Below are positions 7,478-14,803 of a stretch of 48,874 bases of DNA, piece after piece. The notes under the pieces are model-generated. The model was not told the DNA's origin. It was given only the letters and a program-made list of their open reading frames with translations, and searched no databases. The number at the start of each line of letters is the position of its first letter. The first letter of the stretch is position 1. The stretch is from the IMG/VR virus record IMGVR_UViG_3300025137_005831, positions 1-48,874 of that record. One strand, written 5' to 3'. Both the position numbers and the translations under genes were made by a program. The DNA comes from a virus.

Positions 7478-7613
7478 AGCGATCGTTTACATGGGAGTAG
7501 GTGCTTTTCTTGCCTATCTTTACATGAACCCAGGTGATGTTACCGGAGCCACAGATATGCTCAAGTCAGGTATCAATCAAGGTGCAACGATTATTCAAGA
7601 GGCTACTGAATAA
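7470..7613 (+). CDS. 47-residue membrane peptide
   Basis: MIKAIVYMGVGAFLAYLYMNPGD is a single N-terminal hydrophobic segment, followed by a polar helix. AAGGAGA lies upstream of the ATG. The gene overlaps the preceding stop and ends in a TAATG overlap with the next gene, so it fits the operon perfectly. Confidence 0.65.
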   Translation: MIKAIVYMGVGAFLAYLYMNPGDVTGATDMLKSGINQGATIIQEATE

Positions 7614-7879
7614 TGATTGACATTCGAAAAGTTGAAGCAGGTAAATCATATGCCTGCAAGTTTAAGGTAGAACATATGTTAGATACCTTTGGACGTATTC
7701 CAGGCCTAAGCGACACACCGTTGGCAGGCTTAGGTTGGTACGAAGGCTTTGGTGAATTGATGCAAAGAGATTCCGAAAAAGAATTAGTTAAGATACTCGA
7801 TGAAAAGAGTAAAAAAGAATTCGTTGTTCCATTTGATCAGATATGGGATGTCGACGTAGTAGAATACGTAGAGGAATAA
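7613..7879 (+). CDS. Early protein, unknown
   Basis: 88 residues: MIDIRKVEAGKSYACKFKVEHML...VVPFDQIWDVDVVEYVEE. The beta-rich start and end with an acidic tail suggest a small barrel. It sits between the membrane peptide and the alarmone hydrolase in the same transcript. No named family. Confidence 0.75.
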   Translation: MIDIRKVEAGKSYACKFKVEHMLDTFGRIPGLSDTPLAGLGWYEGFGELMQRDSEKELVKILDEKSKKEFVVPFDQIWDVDVVEYVEE

Positions 7880-7880
7880 A

Positions 7881-8393
7881 ATGAAAGACTCAGCAATTAT
7901 TACTGCCGCCAAGATGTTGGCAGGCGAAGCTCACAAAGGACAGATGAGAAAATATGGCGGATTGCCGTATATCATTCACCCTGTTGAGGTAGCCACTATT
8001 GTAGAAGAAGCAGGCGGGACTGACGATATGATTGCGGCGGCTTTATTGCATGACGTGGTAGAAGATTGCCCAGGTTACACCTTTGAGACTATTGCAGACA
8101 AGGTTAGTCCAGAGGTTGCCGAATTGGTTAGAGGTATGACAGAAGCATCTAAGCCTGAAGATGGTAATAGAGCCACTAGGAAGGAAATAGATAAAAACTT
8201 CTTAGCCGAGCAGAGTGCAGAAGTTCAAACCATTAAGTATGCCGATGTCATTTCAAATAGCAAAGACATTAGAGCTTATGATCCTAAGTTCGCAGAGGTT
8301 TATTTCACAGAGATTAAAGCCTTGTTAGAAGTTATGGACAAAGGCGATCCTACATTGTATCAGAAAGCCAAAGACGTTGTCTACTCCTCTTAG
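7881..8393 (+). CDS. Small alarmone hydrolase-like HD protein (RelA/SpoT HD domain)
   Basis: 170 residues, the size of stand-alone HD hydrolases of the MESH1/SAH type that remove the 3' pyrophosphate of (p)ppGpp. All metal-site motifs are present: H33 in YIIHPVEVA, H57-D58 in LLHDVVED with E61-D62, and D122/N126 in KYADVISN. No synthetase domain follows. A phage copy would lower ppGpp and oppose the stringent response (inference). It overlaps the next gene by 17 bases. Confidence 0.85.
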   Translation: MKDSAIITAAKMLAGEAHKGQMRKYGGLPYIIHPVEVATIVEEAGGTDDMIAAALLHDVVEDCPGYTFETIADKVSPEVAELVRGMTEASKPEDGNRATRKEIDKNFLAEQSAEVQTIKYADVISNSKDIRAYDPKFAEVYFTEIKALLEVMDKGDPTLYQKAKDVVYSS

Positions 8394-8784
8394 AGACGAC
8401 CTTATGGTCCAACAACAGATTGATGGCCCCTGGCAACATATGGTAGGGGTCATTATGCTCAACCTCACAGGTAGGAAACAAGTGAAGAAGGTACTCCCTA
8501 ATTTCTTAGCACGTTGGCCTAACCCAGAGTCTTTGCTCCATGCAACCAGCAGACAGATAGAAAAAGTTATCGAACCTTTAGGTATGAAAAAGGTAAGAGC
8601 AGAAAGACTGTATCGAATGAGTGAACAGTTTTTAGATTGGGACGGCGAAGATGCCACAGAACTATACGGCATAGGAAAGTATGGTTCGGACTCATATAGA
8701 TTATTCTTTAAAAAAGAAATGCCTTTAGATGTAGGCGACCACGAACTCCAAAGATATGTTAAAGAAGAATTTCTGCCAAATTAG
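8377..8784 (+). CDS. MBD4-like mismatch-specific DNA glycosylase (HhH-GPD)
   Basis: 135 residues from a TTG at 8377. The ATG at 8404 is an alternative, but residues 3-19 (TPLRDDLMVQQQIDGPW) still align with the MBD4 domain, favouring the earlier start. Matching segments are GPWQHMVGVIMLNLTGRKQV, PLGMKKVRAERL, the hairpin ELYGIGKYGSDSYRLF (95-110) and catalytic D121 in DVGDHELQRY. MBD4 removes T or U opposite G, the products of cytosine deamination. Endonuclease III cysteines are absent. Substrate in this phage is unknown. Confidence 0.82.
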   Translation: MSTPLRDDLMVQQQIDGPWQHMVGVIMLNLTGRKQVKKVLPNFLARWPNPESLLHATSRQIEKVIEPLGMKKVRAERLYRMSEQFLDWDGEDATELYGIGKYGSDSYRLFFKKEMPLDVGDHELQRYVKEEFLPN

Positions 8785-8785
8785 G

Positions 8786-8814
8786 TTGACTTCTGTTTCT
8801 AATGATCGTATAAT
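8786..8814 (+). promoter_or_regulatory. Early sigma70-type promoter
   Basis: TTGACT, 17 bases, TATAAT. The AATGATCGTATAATGTATAT block is repeated at other early promoters. Starts the 8849-9749 operon. Confidence 0.85.
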
Positions 8815-8848
8815 GTATATATAATTAGAAAACAACGGAGGGCATCCA

Positions 8849-9124
8849 ATGTCTACAGATTTAAGAAACGTTCCAAACTGTGAAGCACAATTTGAATTGA
8901 CCCAGACTAGGTTCTGGGGTGGCAAGGACAGAATGACTTGTGTACAGGTCACTCAACGTAAAGGTAAAGGTGAGAGCAACGGTATAGCCGGAGACTTTTT
9001 CAACCATATACAATTGACCAAGCACCAAGCACGGATGTTGGCCACAGAGTTAATGTTATTCGCAGAAGGCCGTGAAGTAACTGACTTAGATGAGTTCATT
9101 AATAGTGAATTGGAGGACAAATAA
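8849..9124 (+). CDS. Early protein, unknown
   Basis: 91 residues, soluble. GGAGGGCATCCA precedes the ATG. Its stop overlaps the next ATG. The pattern TKHQARMLATELMLFAEGREV near the C terminus is helical. No family recognised. Confidence 0.75.
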   Translation: MSTDLRNVPNCEAQFELTQTRFWGGKDRMTCVQVTQRKGKGESNGIAGDFFNHIQLTKHQARMLATELMLFAEGREVTDLDEFINSELEDK

Positions 9125-9327
9125 TGTCAACTGAAAAGGATTGGGTAGCTGATCCTCTTCCACCATTACCAAGCAAGTTTCGTCTATTCTGTTCTAACAA
9201 ATGGTGGGAACACCAAGACGAAATCTTTGCATGGACAGGATCTAATCCTAAATACGATAACCGATATTATTTCAATAAGCATAAATGGATGCTCAGAGAT
9301 ATGTTTAAAGAACAAGAAGGGAAATAA
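9124..9327 (+). CDS. Early protein, unknown
   Basis: 67 residues, rich in Trp, Pro and Lys (KWWEHQDEIFAWTGSNPKY). GGAGGACAA lies upstream and the start overlaps the upstream stop. No motif recognised. Confidence 0.7.
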   Translation: MSTEKDWVADPLPPLPSKFRLFCSNKWWEHQDEIFAWTGSNPKYDNRYYFNKHKWMLRDMFKEQEGK

Positions 9328-9328
9328 G

Positions 9329-9589
9329 ATGGCTTATTATACTCACACAAAAGATCCTATTGGTGCATTCGTTGAAAAGAGTGTAGGCAATACTTTTGAA
9401 TTCTCAGAGAACACTGACGAACATAAGGACGAATATCCGCATTTGATTTGGGTAGGCGACACTATAGGTTGGCCTTACCGTTATGGCGAAGTGAAAAAGA
9501 CTGTGGCCTATGTGGTTACTGATGAAGACGAAAGAGGCGGTGACTTCGTAGAGAAGTGGATGCTAAAGAAGAAGTGGGATTATGTCTAA
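9329..9589 (+). CDS. Early protein, unknown
   Basis: 86 residues from the ATG at 9329, chosen for GAAGGG upstream and its spacing of one base from the previous stop. A longer frame from 9227 would overlap the previous gene by 100 bases and is rejected. Aromatic and acidic, no family recognised. Confidence 0.72.
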   Translation: MAYYTHTKDPIGAFVEKSVGNTFEFSENTDEHKDEYPHLIWVGDTIGWPYRYGEVKKTVAYVVTDEDERGGDFVEKWMLKKKWDYV

Positions 9590-9749
9590 GAATAATTGTA
9601 GCAGACCTCAAGCACCTAAGATCCGTAATTGGGTCGCCAAGGCATTAAGGAGCACTGAGAGTCCTTTCAAAGCTCGTACCGAACGAGATCGCACTAAATG
9701 GAATAGGAAAATAAAACATCCAAAAGGGGTTGACTTATACGATAAATGA
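9582..9749 (+). CDS. Small basic protein running into a promoter
   Basis: 55 residues, MSKNNCSRPQAPKIRNW..., with a basic RTERDRTKWNRKIKH segment. It starts inside the previous gene. The last codons run through the CCAAAAGGGG and -35 of the next early promoter, so promoter sequence doubles as coding sequence. Confidence 0.6.
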   Translation: MSKNNCSRPQAPKIRNWVAKALRSTESPFKARTERDRTKWNRKIKHPKGVDLYDK

Positions 9750-9758
9750 TCGTATAAT
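9730..9758 (+). promoter_or_regulatory. Early sigma70-type promoter
   Basis: CCAAAAGGGG then TTGACT, 17 bases, TATAAT, with the shared downstream GTATATAATAATTAGGCA. Confidence 0.85.
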
Positions 9759-9795
9759 GTATATAATAATTAGGCAATAGAGAAGGGCGAATAAC

Positions 9796-10002
9796 ATGAC
9801 AGACAAAAGACAATATATAATGATTGGCACTAAGGTTGATAGCAATCACGGTGAGGCTAAGGTTACAGGAATCGAGCTATGCAAGAATGGCGAGAAGTAC
9901 GGTATTGATATGCCAAAGATTTTTGTAGAAGATAAAGACAGATGCACATTTGATCTAGACAACGGTCATTGGGCTTATGGTTATCAAGTTCAACCAATAT
10001 AG
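9796..10002 (+). CDS. Early protein, paralogue of the gene at 22087
   Basis: 68 residues. The segments GEAKVTGIELCK, GEKYGI and FDLDNGHWAYGYQ are shared almost unchanged with the protein at 22087-22287. Both sit alone behind early promoters, so this is a dispersed duplication inside the early region. Looks like a small beta-rich fold. Function unknown. Confidence 0.8.
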   Translation: MTDKRQYIMIGTKVDSNHGEAKVTGIELCKNGEKYGIDMPKIFVEDKDRCTFDLDNGHWAYGYQVQPI

Positions 10003-10031
10003 TTGACATCTTCAACTGAAGGTGCTATATT
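10003..10031 (+). promoter_or_regulatory. Early sigma70-type promoter
   Basis: TTGACA, 17 bases, TATATT, starting right at the stop of the preceding gene. This one lacks the CCAAAAG box. Confidence 0.75.
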
Positions 10032-10062
10032 AAATTATAAACTTAAACGAAGGGTAGATAAA

Positions 10063-10515
10063 ATGGGAACTAGAAGTTCAATCGCAATCAAAACTGAAGA
10101 CGGAATCAAAGCAATTTATTGTCACTGGGATGGTTATGTAGATCATAACGGTAAGATTCTAAAAGAATTCTATAATACCACAGACAAGGTTAATGAGCTG
10201 ATTGCTCTAGGTGACCTTTCAAGTCTACGACAAGAGCCAGGCGAAGTACATGACTTTGACAGAGGTGATGACAGCCTAGGACTTACAGACAATTGGTGTA
10301 TGGCCTACGGCAGAGACCGTGGTGAAGCTGATACAGAGGCTCAGACATTCGAAACTATTGCTGAGTGGGTAGAGGCTGAAGCTCAAAGATGGTGTGAATA
10401 CTTTTACCTGTTTGATGGTCAAGACTGGATCGTATCAAACGGCAAGAAGGACTCATCAGATTGCTTCGAGTTTGATTTCTTAGAGGTAGCAATCTTAAAA
10501 GAAATTGTAAGTTAA
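10063..10515 (+). CDS. Conserved phage-type protein, unknown
   Basis: 150 residues from MGTRSSIAIKTEDGIKAIYCHWDGYVDHNG. The ATG at 10063 is chosen because GAAGGG precedes it. An upstream in-frame start would lie inside the promoter. The GTRSxIxI...YCHWDGY opening is widespread in phage early proteins of unknown role. Acidic overall, Trp rich. Confidence 0.8.
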   Translation: MGTRSSIAIKTEDGIKAIYCHWDGYVDHNGKILKEFYNTTDKVNELIALGDLSSLRQEPGEVHDFDRGDDSLGLTDNWCMAYGRDRGEADTEAQTFETIAEWVEAEAQRWCEYFYLFDGQDWIVSNGKKDSSDCFEFDFLEVAILKEIVS

Positions 10516-10528
10516 TTTCCAAAAGGGG

Positions 10529-10557
10529 TTGACTTCTATGCAGAAAGATCATATACT
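10529..10557 (+). promoter_or_regulatory. Early sigma70-type promoter
   Basis: CCAAAAGGGG then TTGACT, 17 bases, TATACT. Followed by an unusually long leader of about 130 bases before the first gene. Confidence 0.85.
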
Positions 10558-10575
10558 GTATAGACAATAAAGAAT

Positions 10576-10664
10576 TAGAAAGTGGTTATGAATGGTGAAT
10601 ACTAGTTTACGTTATATTAAACCAGAGTCCGATTATTTGCAAACCAAGGCTCGGCCACTTTCTA
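10576..10664 (+). promoter_or_regulatory. Structured 5' leader (10-bp closing stem)
   Basis: TAGAAAGTGG at 10576-10585 and CCACTTTCTA at 10655-10664 are perfect complements enclosing 69 bases, all between promoter 10529 and the Shine-Dalgarno of the gene at 10694. Other early leaders here are only 25-60 bases. It could be a regulatory element or a riboswitch-like fold. No known riboswitch consensus recognised. Confidence 0.5.
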
Positions 10665-10693
10665 CCTTAAACAATTTAACCGGAGGGCATTCC

Positions 10694-11050
10694 ATGGAAG
10701 ACACTTTTATTCAAGAACGTGATCATTACGATAACCTAAAAGCAGATCTAGGTTATGAAACTGTATTTGATGCGGTTGAAGGCATCAAACCTTTAGACTA
10801 CAAATATTTCACAGACGACAAGCCGTTGATGATTACCTACAAGGTGATCAAAGACATGGGTCCTACCTTTGACGATACTGAATGGGTGACATTCACAGCC
10901 GTTGCAAAGGATGGCACATTAGGCGAGCTATGGAAGGCTGGTGAGTCATTATTCCAACAGGCCAAACTGGCTGTAGGTGACTGGCACTATTTTATTGAAG
11001 GCTTCGACGAAGCAGATGATGGGTCATTAGAACTGGTAACAGGTTCATAA
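10694..11050 (+). CDS. Early acidic protein, unknown
   Basis: 118 residues from the ATG at 10694, chosen for the strong CGGAGGGCATTCC before it. The frame is open upstream to 10592, but that stretch forms the leader stem. It ends in a TAATG overlap with the lipoprotein gene. No family recognised. Confidence 0.75.
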   Translation: MEDTFIQERDHYDNLKADLGYETVFDAVEGIKPLDYKYFTDDKPLMITYKVIKDMGPTFDDTEWVTFTAVAKDGTLGELWKAGESLFQQAKLAVGDWHYFIEGFDEADDGSLELVTGS

Positions 11051-11229
11051 TGAGGCTTATCTTAATATTGGCACTGGCATTCTCTTTGAGTGCCTGTGGC
11101 TCCCATACAATTAAACAAATCAACAAGGTTAGAATGATTGGTACCCTTTCGAAAGCAGGGGTCACCGAAGAAGCAACCAATTGCATCAAAGACATCTTCG
11201 ACCCTAACAATAGAGGAAGTGGGTGTTGA
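11050..11229 (+). CDS. Small lipoprotein
   Basis: 59 residues. MRLILILALAFSLSACGS is a lipoprotein signal with lipobox LSAC, and the mature part is about 43 residues with a terminal Cys. The start overlaps the upstream stop and the TGA abuts the next TTG. Second small lipoprotein of the window (other at 5245). Role unknown; possibly an envelope or superinfection factor. Confidence 0.75.
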   Translation: MRLILILALAFSLSACGSHTIKQINKVRMIGTLSKAGVTEEATNCIKDIFDPNNRGSGC

Positions 11230-11475
11230 TTGGACAAAACTTATAAGTCTTATCCTGCCTGTGTAGGGTTATCTTACATAGGAAGTGGTTGGGCTAAAGG
11301 ATCTAGAACAGAATGTTGGAACGATATGAAAAGTCGACCCTGGCCTTTGTACCTTAGATTTCTACCCCCGAGCTGGGTATCATTTGATAGAGATGGTGCT
11401 AGGCTCTTTATATTTCATAAAGAAAGGATCAAGCAATGGCAAGAGAAGAAACGACGACAGAAGAACAGGCATTAA
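11230..11475 (+). CDS. Small basic protein, unknown
   Basis: 81 residues from a TTG directly after the lipoprotein stop. Trp, Arg and Lys rich, with a basic helix KERIKQWQEKKRRQKNRH at the end. The start codon is uncertain, since no good ATG exists. It overlaps the following gene by 40 bases. Confidence 0.55.
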   Translation: MDKTYKSYPACVGLSYIGSGWAKGSRTECWNDMKSRPWPLYLRFLPPSWVSFDRDGARLFIFHKERIKQWQEKKRRQKNRH

Positions 11476-11603
11476 TCGATGCATGGCTAAAGAAGAATAA
11501 GCCTACTATCTGTCCACCAATGGAACGTACCAACCCAGACGATGTAAAGGCTATCTGGAAAAGAGGACGTGGTAGAAAGCCTGCCGCAAAGAAAAAAGAT
11601 TAA
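11436..11603 (+). CDS. Small protein with basic tail
   Basis: 55 residues, MAREETTTEEQALIDAWLKKNKPTICPP...GRGRKPAAKKKD. AAAGGATC lies upstream of the ATG. The acidic helix, ICPP turn and a RGRGRKP AT-hook-like tail suggest nucleic-acid contact (inference). Confidence 0.65.
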   Translation: MAREETTTEEQALIDAWLKKNKPTICPPMERTNPDDVKAIWKRGRGRKPAAKKKD

Positions 11604-11775
11604 GAGACGTGGTGTTGATAGCACCTAATAGGGGATGGTAGCACCCTATGATGAGAAGATGGATAACACCGTCAAAACTCAGACCCGATGGTAGTATGCC
11701 CGGCACTAGGATGTCGTTAGATAGGTAAGGTGAGGCCGGCTTGAACCGGGTTCGATCTAATCGTTTTGAAACTAT
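11604..11775 (+). ncRNA. Candidate structured RNA, unknown
   Basis: This 170-base gene-free stretch is GC-richer than its surroundings and full of complementary pairs. GGTGTT (near 11611) pairs with AACACC (near 11663). It encloses GGTG/CACC and ATAGGG/CCCTAT hairpins. A second part has GCCGG..CCGG inside TTAGAT/ATCTAA, with AGATAGG/CCTATCT as a competing 7-bp stem. It looks like a multi-branched RNA at the end of the 10.5 kb transcript. Not a recognisable tRNA, tmRNA or intron. Confidence 0.4.
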
Positions 11776-11808
11776 TCCTATCTCCTAAATCTTTTCTGCC
11801 AAAAGAGG

Positions 11809-11837
11809 TTGACTTTCATAGATAATGATCGTATAAT
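11809..11837 (+). promoter_or_regulatory. Early sigma70-type promoter
   Basis: CCAAAAGAGG then TTGACT, 17 bases, TATAAT, shared downstream block. Starts the 11876-13114 operon. Confidence 0.85.
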
Positions 11838-11875
11838 GTATATAATAATTAGGCATAACAGAGAGGCACAAATAA

Positions 11876-12529
11876 ATGGCATATGTATCACAAGACGATA
11901 AGGCAAAACTAGCACCACAGATTAAGAAGGTGCTTAACAAATACGGAATGAAAGGTTCTATTTCAATCCGACATCATTCAACATTGGTAGTGACACTTCA
12001 AAGCGGAGCAATCCAATTTGATCATTCACATGGTGATGGTTATACTCAAGTAAATGTTTACCACATTGACAGTCATTACGAAGGTCATGCTAAGTCATTC
12101 CTATTAGAACTGTTGGCCGCAATGAAAGGTCCAGACTATTTCAATAATGATGATGCGATGACAGACTATTTTCATAGATCACATTATACAGATATCAACA
12201 TAGGTAAATGGAATAAGCCTTACTTCTTACAAGACTTGCACAAGCCTAAGAAGGCTAAGGTAGCTAAGAAGACGTCTAAGACGGTCGTAAAGGCGTCTAA
12301 GACTACATCATTCAACGGATGGACACCTGAAGTAATCCAAGGTTCTAAAAGTATTACAGTACCTAAGAGCTTTACTATATCAGACAAAGATACTGCTGAG
12401 GATCTAGCTCGAATGAATGACAAAGAACTAGACAAGGTAGTTGATAGACTAGTTGATAGTTATCCAACCCTAGCAGAATTGCTTATGAGTCGAATTGGCT
12501 ATGCAATGTTAGACAAAGAAGGCATTTAA
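11876..12529 (+). CDS. Conserved phage-type protein with basic linker
   Basis: 217 residues. Residues 1-125 form a compact domain (QIKKVLNKYGMKGSISIRHHSTLVV...HYTDINIGKWNKPYFLQDL) of a type seen in phages and plasmids without known function. Residues 126-150 are a Lys/Thr/Ser linker (KPKKAKVAKKTSKTVVKASK), followed by a helical C-terminal domain. The linker suggests a two-domain fusion, perhaps DNA-bound. Confidence 0.8.
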   Translation: MAYVSQDDKAKLAPQIKKVLNKYGMKGSISIRHHSTLVVTLQSGAIQFDHSHGDGYTQVNVYHIDSHYEGHAKSFLLELLAAMKGPDYFNNDDAMTDYFHRSHYTDINIGKWNKPYFLQDLHKPKKAKVAKKTSKTVVKASKTTSFNGWTPEVIQGSKSITVPKSFTISDKDTAEDLARMNDKELDKVVDRLVDSYPTLAELLMSRIGYAMLDKEGI

Positions 12530-12615
12530 TGATATTGGCTATTTTAGGGGTTATGGCTTGTTTGGCCTTTCCCCTGATAATGCTTTTAATTTGGAACAAG
12601 GAGGATCCTAAATGA
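12529..12615 (+). CDS. 28-residue membrane peptide
   Basis: MILAILGVMACLAFPLIMLLIW followed by a short polar tail. The ATG overlaps the previous stop (TAATG) and its TGA overlaps the next ATG, so it sits exactly in the operon. Function unknown. Confidence 0.55.
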   Translation: MILAILGVMACLAFPLIMLLIWNKEDPK

Positions 12616-12896
12616 AGTTTAAAGACATTCCATTCAACGAAACAAAAATGCCTAAAGGTATTCAGGCGATGCTCAAATTTAATAAGTTTGATCTCAGCAT
12701 AATTAAGAACGAAAGTTCATATGGTAATGCCAATGGTCTATATGAGATTGCGGTATTCAGTGGCAATGATCAAATTGAGATGCCCGGCATAACTGAAGAA
12801 GGAGATACTGTAAAAGGTTTCCTATCAGAGAGTGATGTTGAAGGTATCATCAAAAAAATGCACCTTGTATCAGGAGCAGATCCGGAGACTGCTTGA
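12612..12896 (+). CDS. Early protein, unknown
   Basis: 94 residues, soluble. The AAGGAGGATCCTAA Shine-Dalgarno is strong. ATGA overlap with the membrane peptide and TTGA overlap with the next gene. No motif recognised. Confidence 0.72.
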   Translation: MKFKDIPFNETKMPKGIQAMLKFNKFDLSIIKNESSYGNANGLYEIAVFSGNDQIEMPGITEEGDTVKGFLSESDVEGIIKKMHLVSGADPETA

Positions 12897-13114
12897 AAGG
12901 CATAATCCTAATCCTACTATTCACAGGTGAACTAGAATATAGATCATTTGACTACGAGCCTCAAGGCACAACCAATGAAGAGATTGTTATATCATGTTCC
13001 GAACGAGCAGAAGAACTAAGAGAACAGATATCAACTCACAGTTGGGACGATCCTAGAGGACATGGCTACTATCTAAAGGACGGTACAGGAACAATACAGG
13101 GTCACATCTGTTAA
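12893..13114 (+). CDS. Early protein, possible exported
   Basis: 73 residues from a TTG overlapping the previous TGA. The first 12 residues are hydrophobic (KGIILILLFTGEL), followed by an acidic domain with two cysteines (about 34 and 73). Start codon uncertain. Confidence 0.6.
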   Translation: MKGIILILLFTGELEYRSFDYEPQGTTNEEIVISCSERAEELREQISTHSWDDPRGHGYYLKDGTGTIQGHIC

Positions 13115-13123
13115 CCAAATAGG

Positions 13124-13152
13124 TTGACTTTCTCATAGAAAGATCGTATACT
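13124..13152 (+). promoter_or_regulatory. Early sigma70-type promoter
   Basis: CCAAATAGG then TTGACT, 17 bases, TATACT. The block GAAAGATCGTATACTGTATA recurs at 13823 and 22314. Confidence 0.85.
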
Positions 13153-13186
13153 GTATATAATAAGAAATTAACTTAATGAGGGCAAT

Positions 13187-13789
13187 ATGATAAACATTTC
13201 AAAAGAACAAATTAAAAAAGCATTCGTCAGTGAAGTTGGAAACATTGGTGAATATGTCTATAACAATCAAGATTGGTATCAAGCAGATAGTCAAAGGATT
13301 AGATATATCCTAGCTACCTTAGAACTATCTCCAGGTGATAGCTATGCAGACAAGAAGCAATTAGAACTAGGCCAAGAAGACAATAGGTTCTATGGTTGCA
13401 TAGAGTTTGGTGACAACGGTTCTTATACTGTTAAGGATGAGGCTTTACTTTCAGAGCTGATTGTGATGACTGATGTTCAACTTAAAGCCTACGTGGACGA
13501 CAATGAATATGATTGGCTAGGTGATGACTATGATCATGCAAATGAATACCTATTTGGTATTATGAATCATTGGCAGGACCAAACTGAATTTGATACAGAA
13601 GATTATGACAACTGCGATCAAATGACTGTGGTCAAAAGAGCTAGACAATGGAATGTAGATCCTGAGACAGGTTACAAGAGCGAGAATAAGCATGAAGTGG
13701 CCTATCAGATACTAATGGATTACTTCGATGAACTACCTGAAGAAACAAGAGTAGAAGCCCACAAAAGACTTGAGGCTGTAGAACTTTAA
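13187..13789 (+). CDS. Large acidic early protein, unknown
   Basis: 200 residues, very acidic (DDNEYDWLGDDYDHANEY, EFDTEDYDNCDQ). GAGGGCAAT precedes the ATG. Single gene between two promoters. The charge pattern could suit a DNA-mimic or an inhibitor of a nucleic-acid enzyme (inference). No family recognised. Confidence 0.8.
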   Translation: MINISKEQIKKAFVSEVGNIGEYVYNNQDWYQADSQRIRYILATLELSPGDSYADKKQLELGQEDNRFYGCIEFGDNGSYTVKDEALLSELIVMTDVQLKAYVDDNEYDWLGDDYDHANEYLFGIMNHWQDQTEFDTEDYDNCDQMTVVKRARQWNVDPETGYKSENKHEVAYQILMDYFDELPEETRVEAHKRLEAVEL

Positions 13790-13799
13790 CCAAAAGAGG

Positions 13800-13828
13800 T
13801 TGACTTTCTTATAGAAAGATCGTATACT
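13800..13828 (+). promoter_or_regulatory. Early sigma70-type promoter
   Basis: CCAAAAGAGG then TTGACT, 17 bases, TATACT, directly after the preceding stop. Confidence 0.85.
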
Positions 13829-13881
13829 GTATAGACAATGAGGCAATGATGACTCATTAGCATTAATCAAAGGAGAATAAT

Positions 13882-14115
13882 ATGCTATCAACTATTTTAT
13901 ATTCAATCAATCCAAAGAACGGTCAAAAGATGGACGGCTTCGTGTCGTTTAGTGAGACTGACTCAAACACAGTCAATCGAAAGAATGAACTTATTAAAGC
14001 TGTCGAAGGCGACGGCTGGATGAAGTGGTCAGGAAGTCGAAGACGTGATCTTGTTGAAGTAGCCAAAAAGAAAGGCTATGATATCAAAGTCAGTCTTTGT
14101 TTGATTGAAAACTAA
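13882..14115 (+). CDS. Early protein, unknown
   Basis: 77 residues, mostly basic, AAAGGAG upstream. The middle (DGWMKWSGSRRRDLVEVAKKKGYD) is a charged helix. Single-gene unit ended by the 14124 inverted repeat. Confidence 0.72.
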   Translation: MLSTILYSINPKNGQKMDGFVSFSETDSNTVNRKNELIKAVEGDGWMKWSGSRRRDLVEVAKKKGYDIKVSLCLIEN

Positions 14116-14123
14116 AATGGTAT

Positions 14124-14151
14124 CATAGGGGGTTGCAATATACCCCCTATG
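14124..14151 (+). promoter_or_regulatory. Inverted repeat over the 14133 promoter
   Basis: CATAGGGGG and CCCCCTATG are perfect 9-bp arms with a 10-base loop that contains the -35 (TTGCAA). It is either an operator for this promoter or a terminator of the gene ending at 14115. No T-run follows, which favours an operator or dual use. Confidence 0.5.
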
Positions 14152-14161
14152 GTGTTATACT
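14133..14161 (+). promoter_or_regulatory. Sigma70-type promoter with TTGCAA -35
   Basis: TTGCAA, 17 bases, TATACT. Starts the DUF1281 gene and the following operon. Confidence 0.75.
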
Positions 14162-14194
14162 GTATAAACAATAAGGAAACAGAAGGAGGGCAAT

Positions 14195-14803
14195 ATGCCA
14201 AATTGGTGTAACAATTCAATAACAATTCAAGGGTCAATAGACACAATCAAGCCACTATGGGAAGAAGCCAACAGAGAAGGTTCAGGCTTGTTAAATGCGA
14301 TGAAGCCTATGCCCGAAGCTCTAAGAGGCACTACGAGCCCAGATGCTTCAGCAAAGACTCCACAGCCTACAGTAGATGGCTTCACTAACTGGTATGATTG
14401 GTCAGTGGCCAACTGGGGTTGCAAGTGGGACATAGACCCTACAGAAGGATTGGAATTCACAGACTGTGGTGATGGTACTGCACATATTTCAGGATGGTTT
14501 CAATCACCTTGGGCACCACCTATTGAAGCCTATAACACGTTCTTAGATGACATGGATGGTTGTAGTTTGACAGCTGACTATCACGAGCCTGGTATGGACT
14601 TTGCAGGCATTTATATGGATGGTGATGATCAATACATGGAAGGGCTAGGAGAATATTGTGAGGCTGTGGTTAAAGGCACAACCGCTCTAGAAGATACCCC
14701 TGAACTATTCCAGACACTAGACGACACTTTCGAATTGGTCGAAAATGCTCGAGACTGGATTGAAGAACAAATGGATGAAGACAAGGAGGCTATCAATGTA
14801 TAA
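14195..14803 (+). CDS. DUF1281 (MPNWCxN) family protein
   Basis: 202 residues. The MPNWCNNSITIQG opening, followed by a ferredoxin-like alpha/beta start and W-x-S/T-rich middle (GWFQSPWAPPIEAY), is the hallmark of the DUF1281 family found on plasmids and phages. GGAGGGCAAT precedes the ATG. The long acidic C-terminal tail is extra. Function of the family unknown. Confidence 0.85.
   Translation: MPNWCNNSITIQGSIDTIKPLWEEANREGSGLLNAMKPMPEALRGTTSPDASAKTPQPTVDGFTNWYDWSVANWGCKWDIDPTEGLEFTDCGDGTAHISGWFQSPWAPPIEAYNTFLDDMDGCSLTADYHEPGMDFAGIYMDGDDQYMEGLGEYCEAVVKGTTALEDTPELFQTLDDTFELVENARDWIEEQMDEDKEAINV

Noticed and set aside
11604-11800. Group I intron, tmRNA or tRNA
   Set aside because: Contains GGTTCGA, which looks like a T-loop, but no acceptor/anticodon geometry and no intron core motifs fit.
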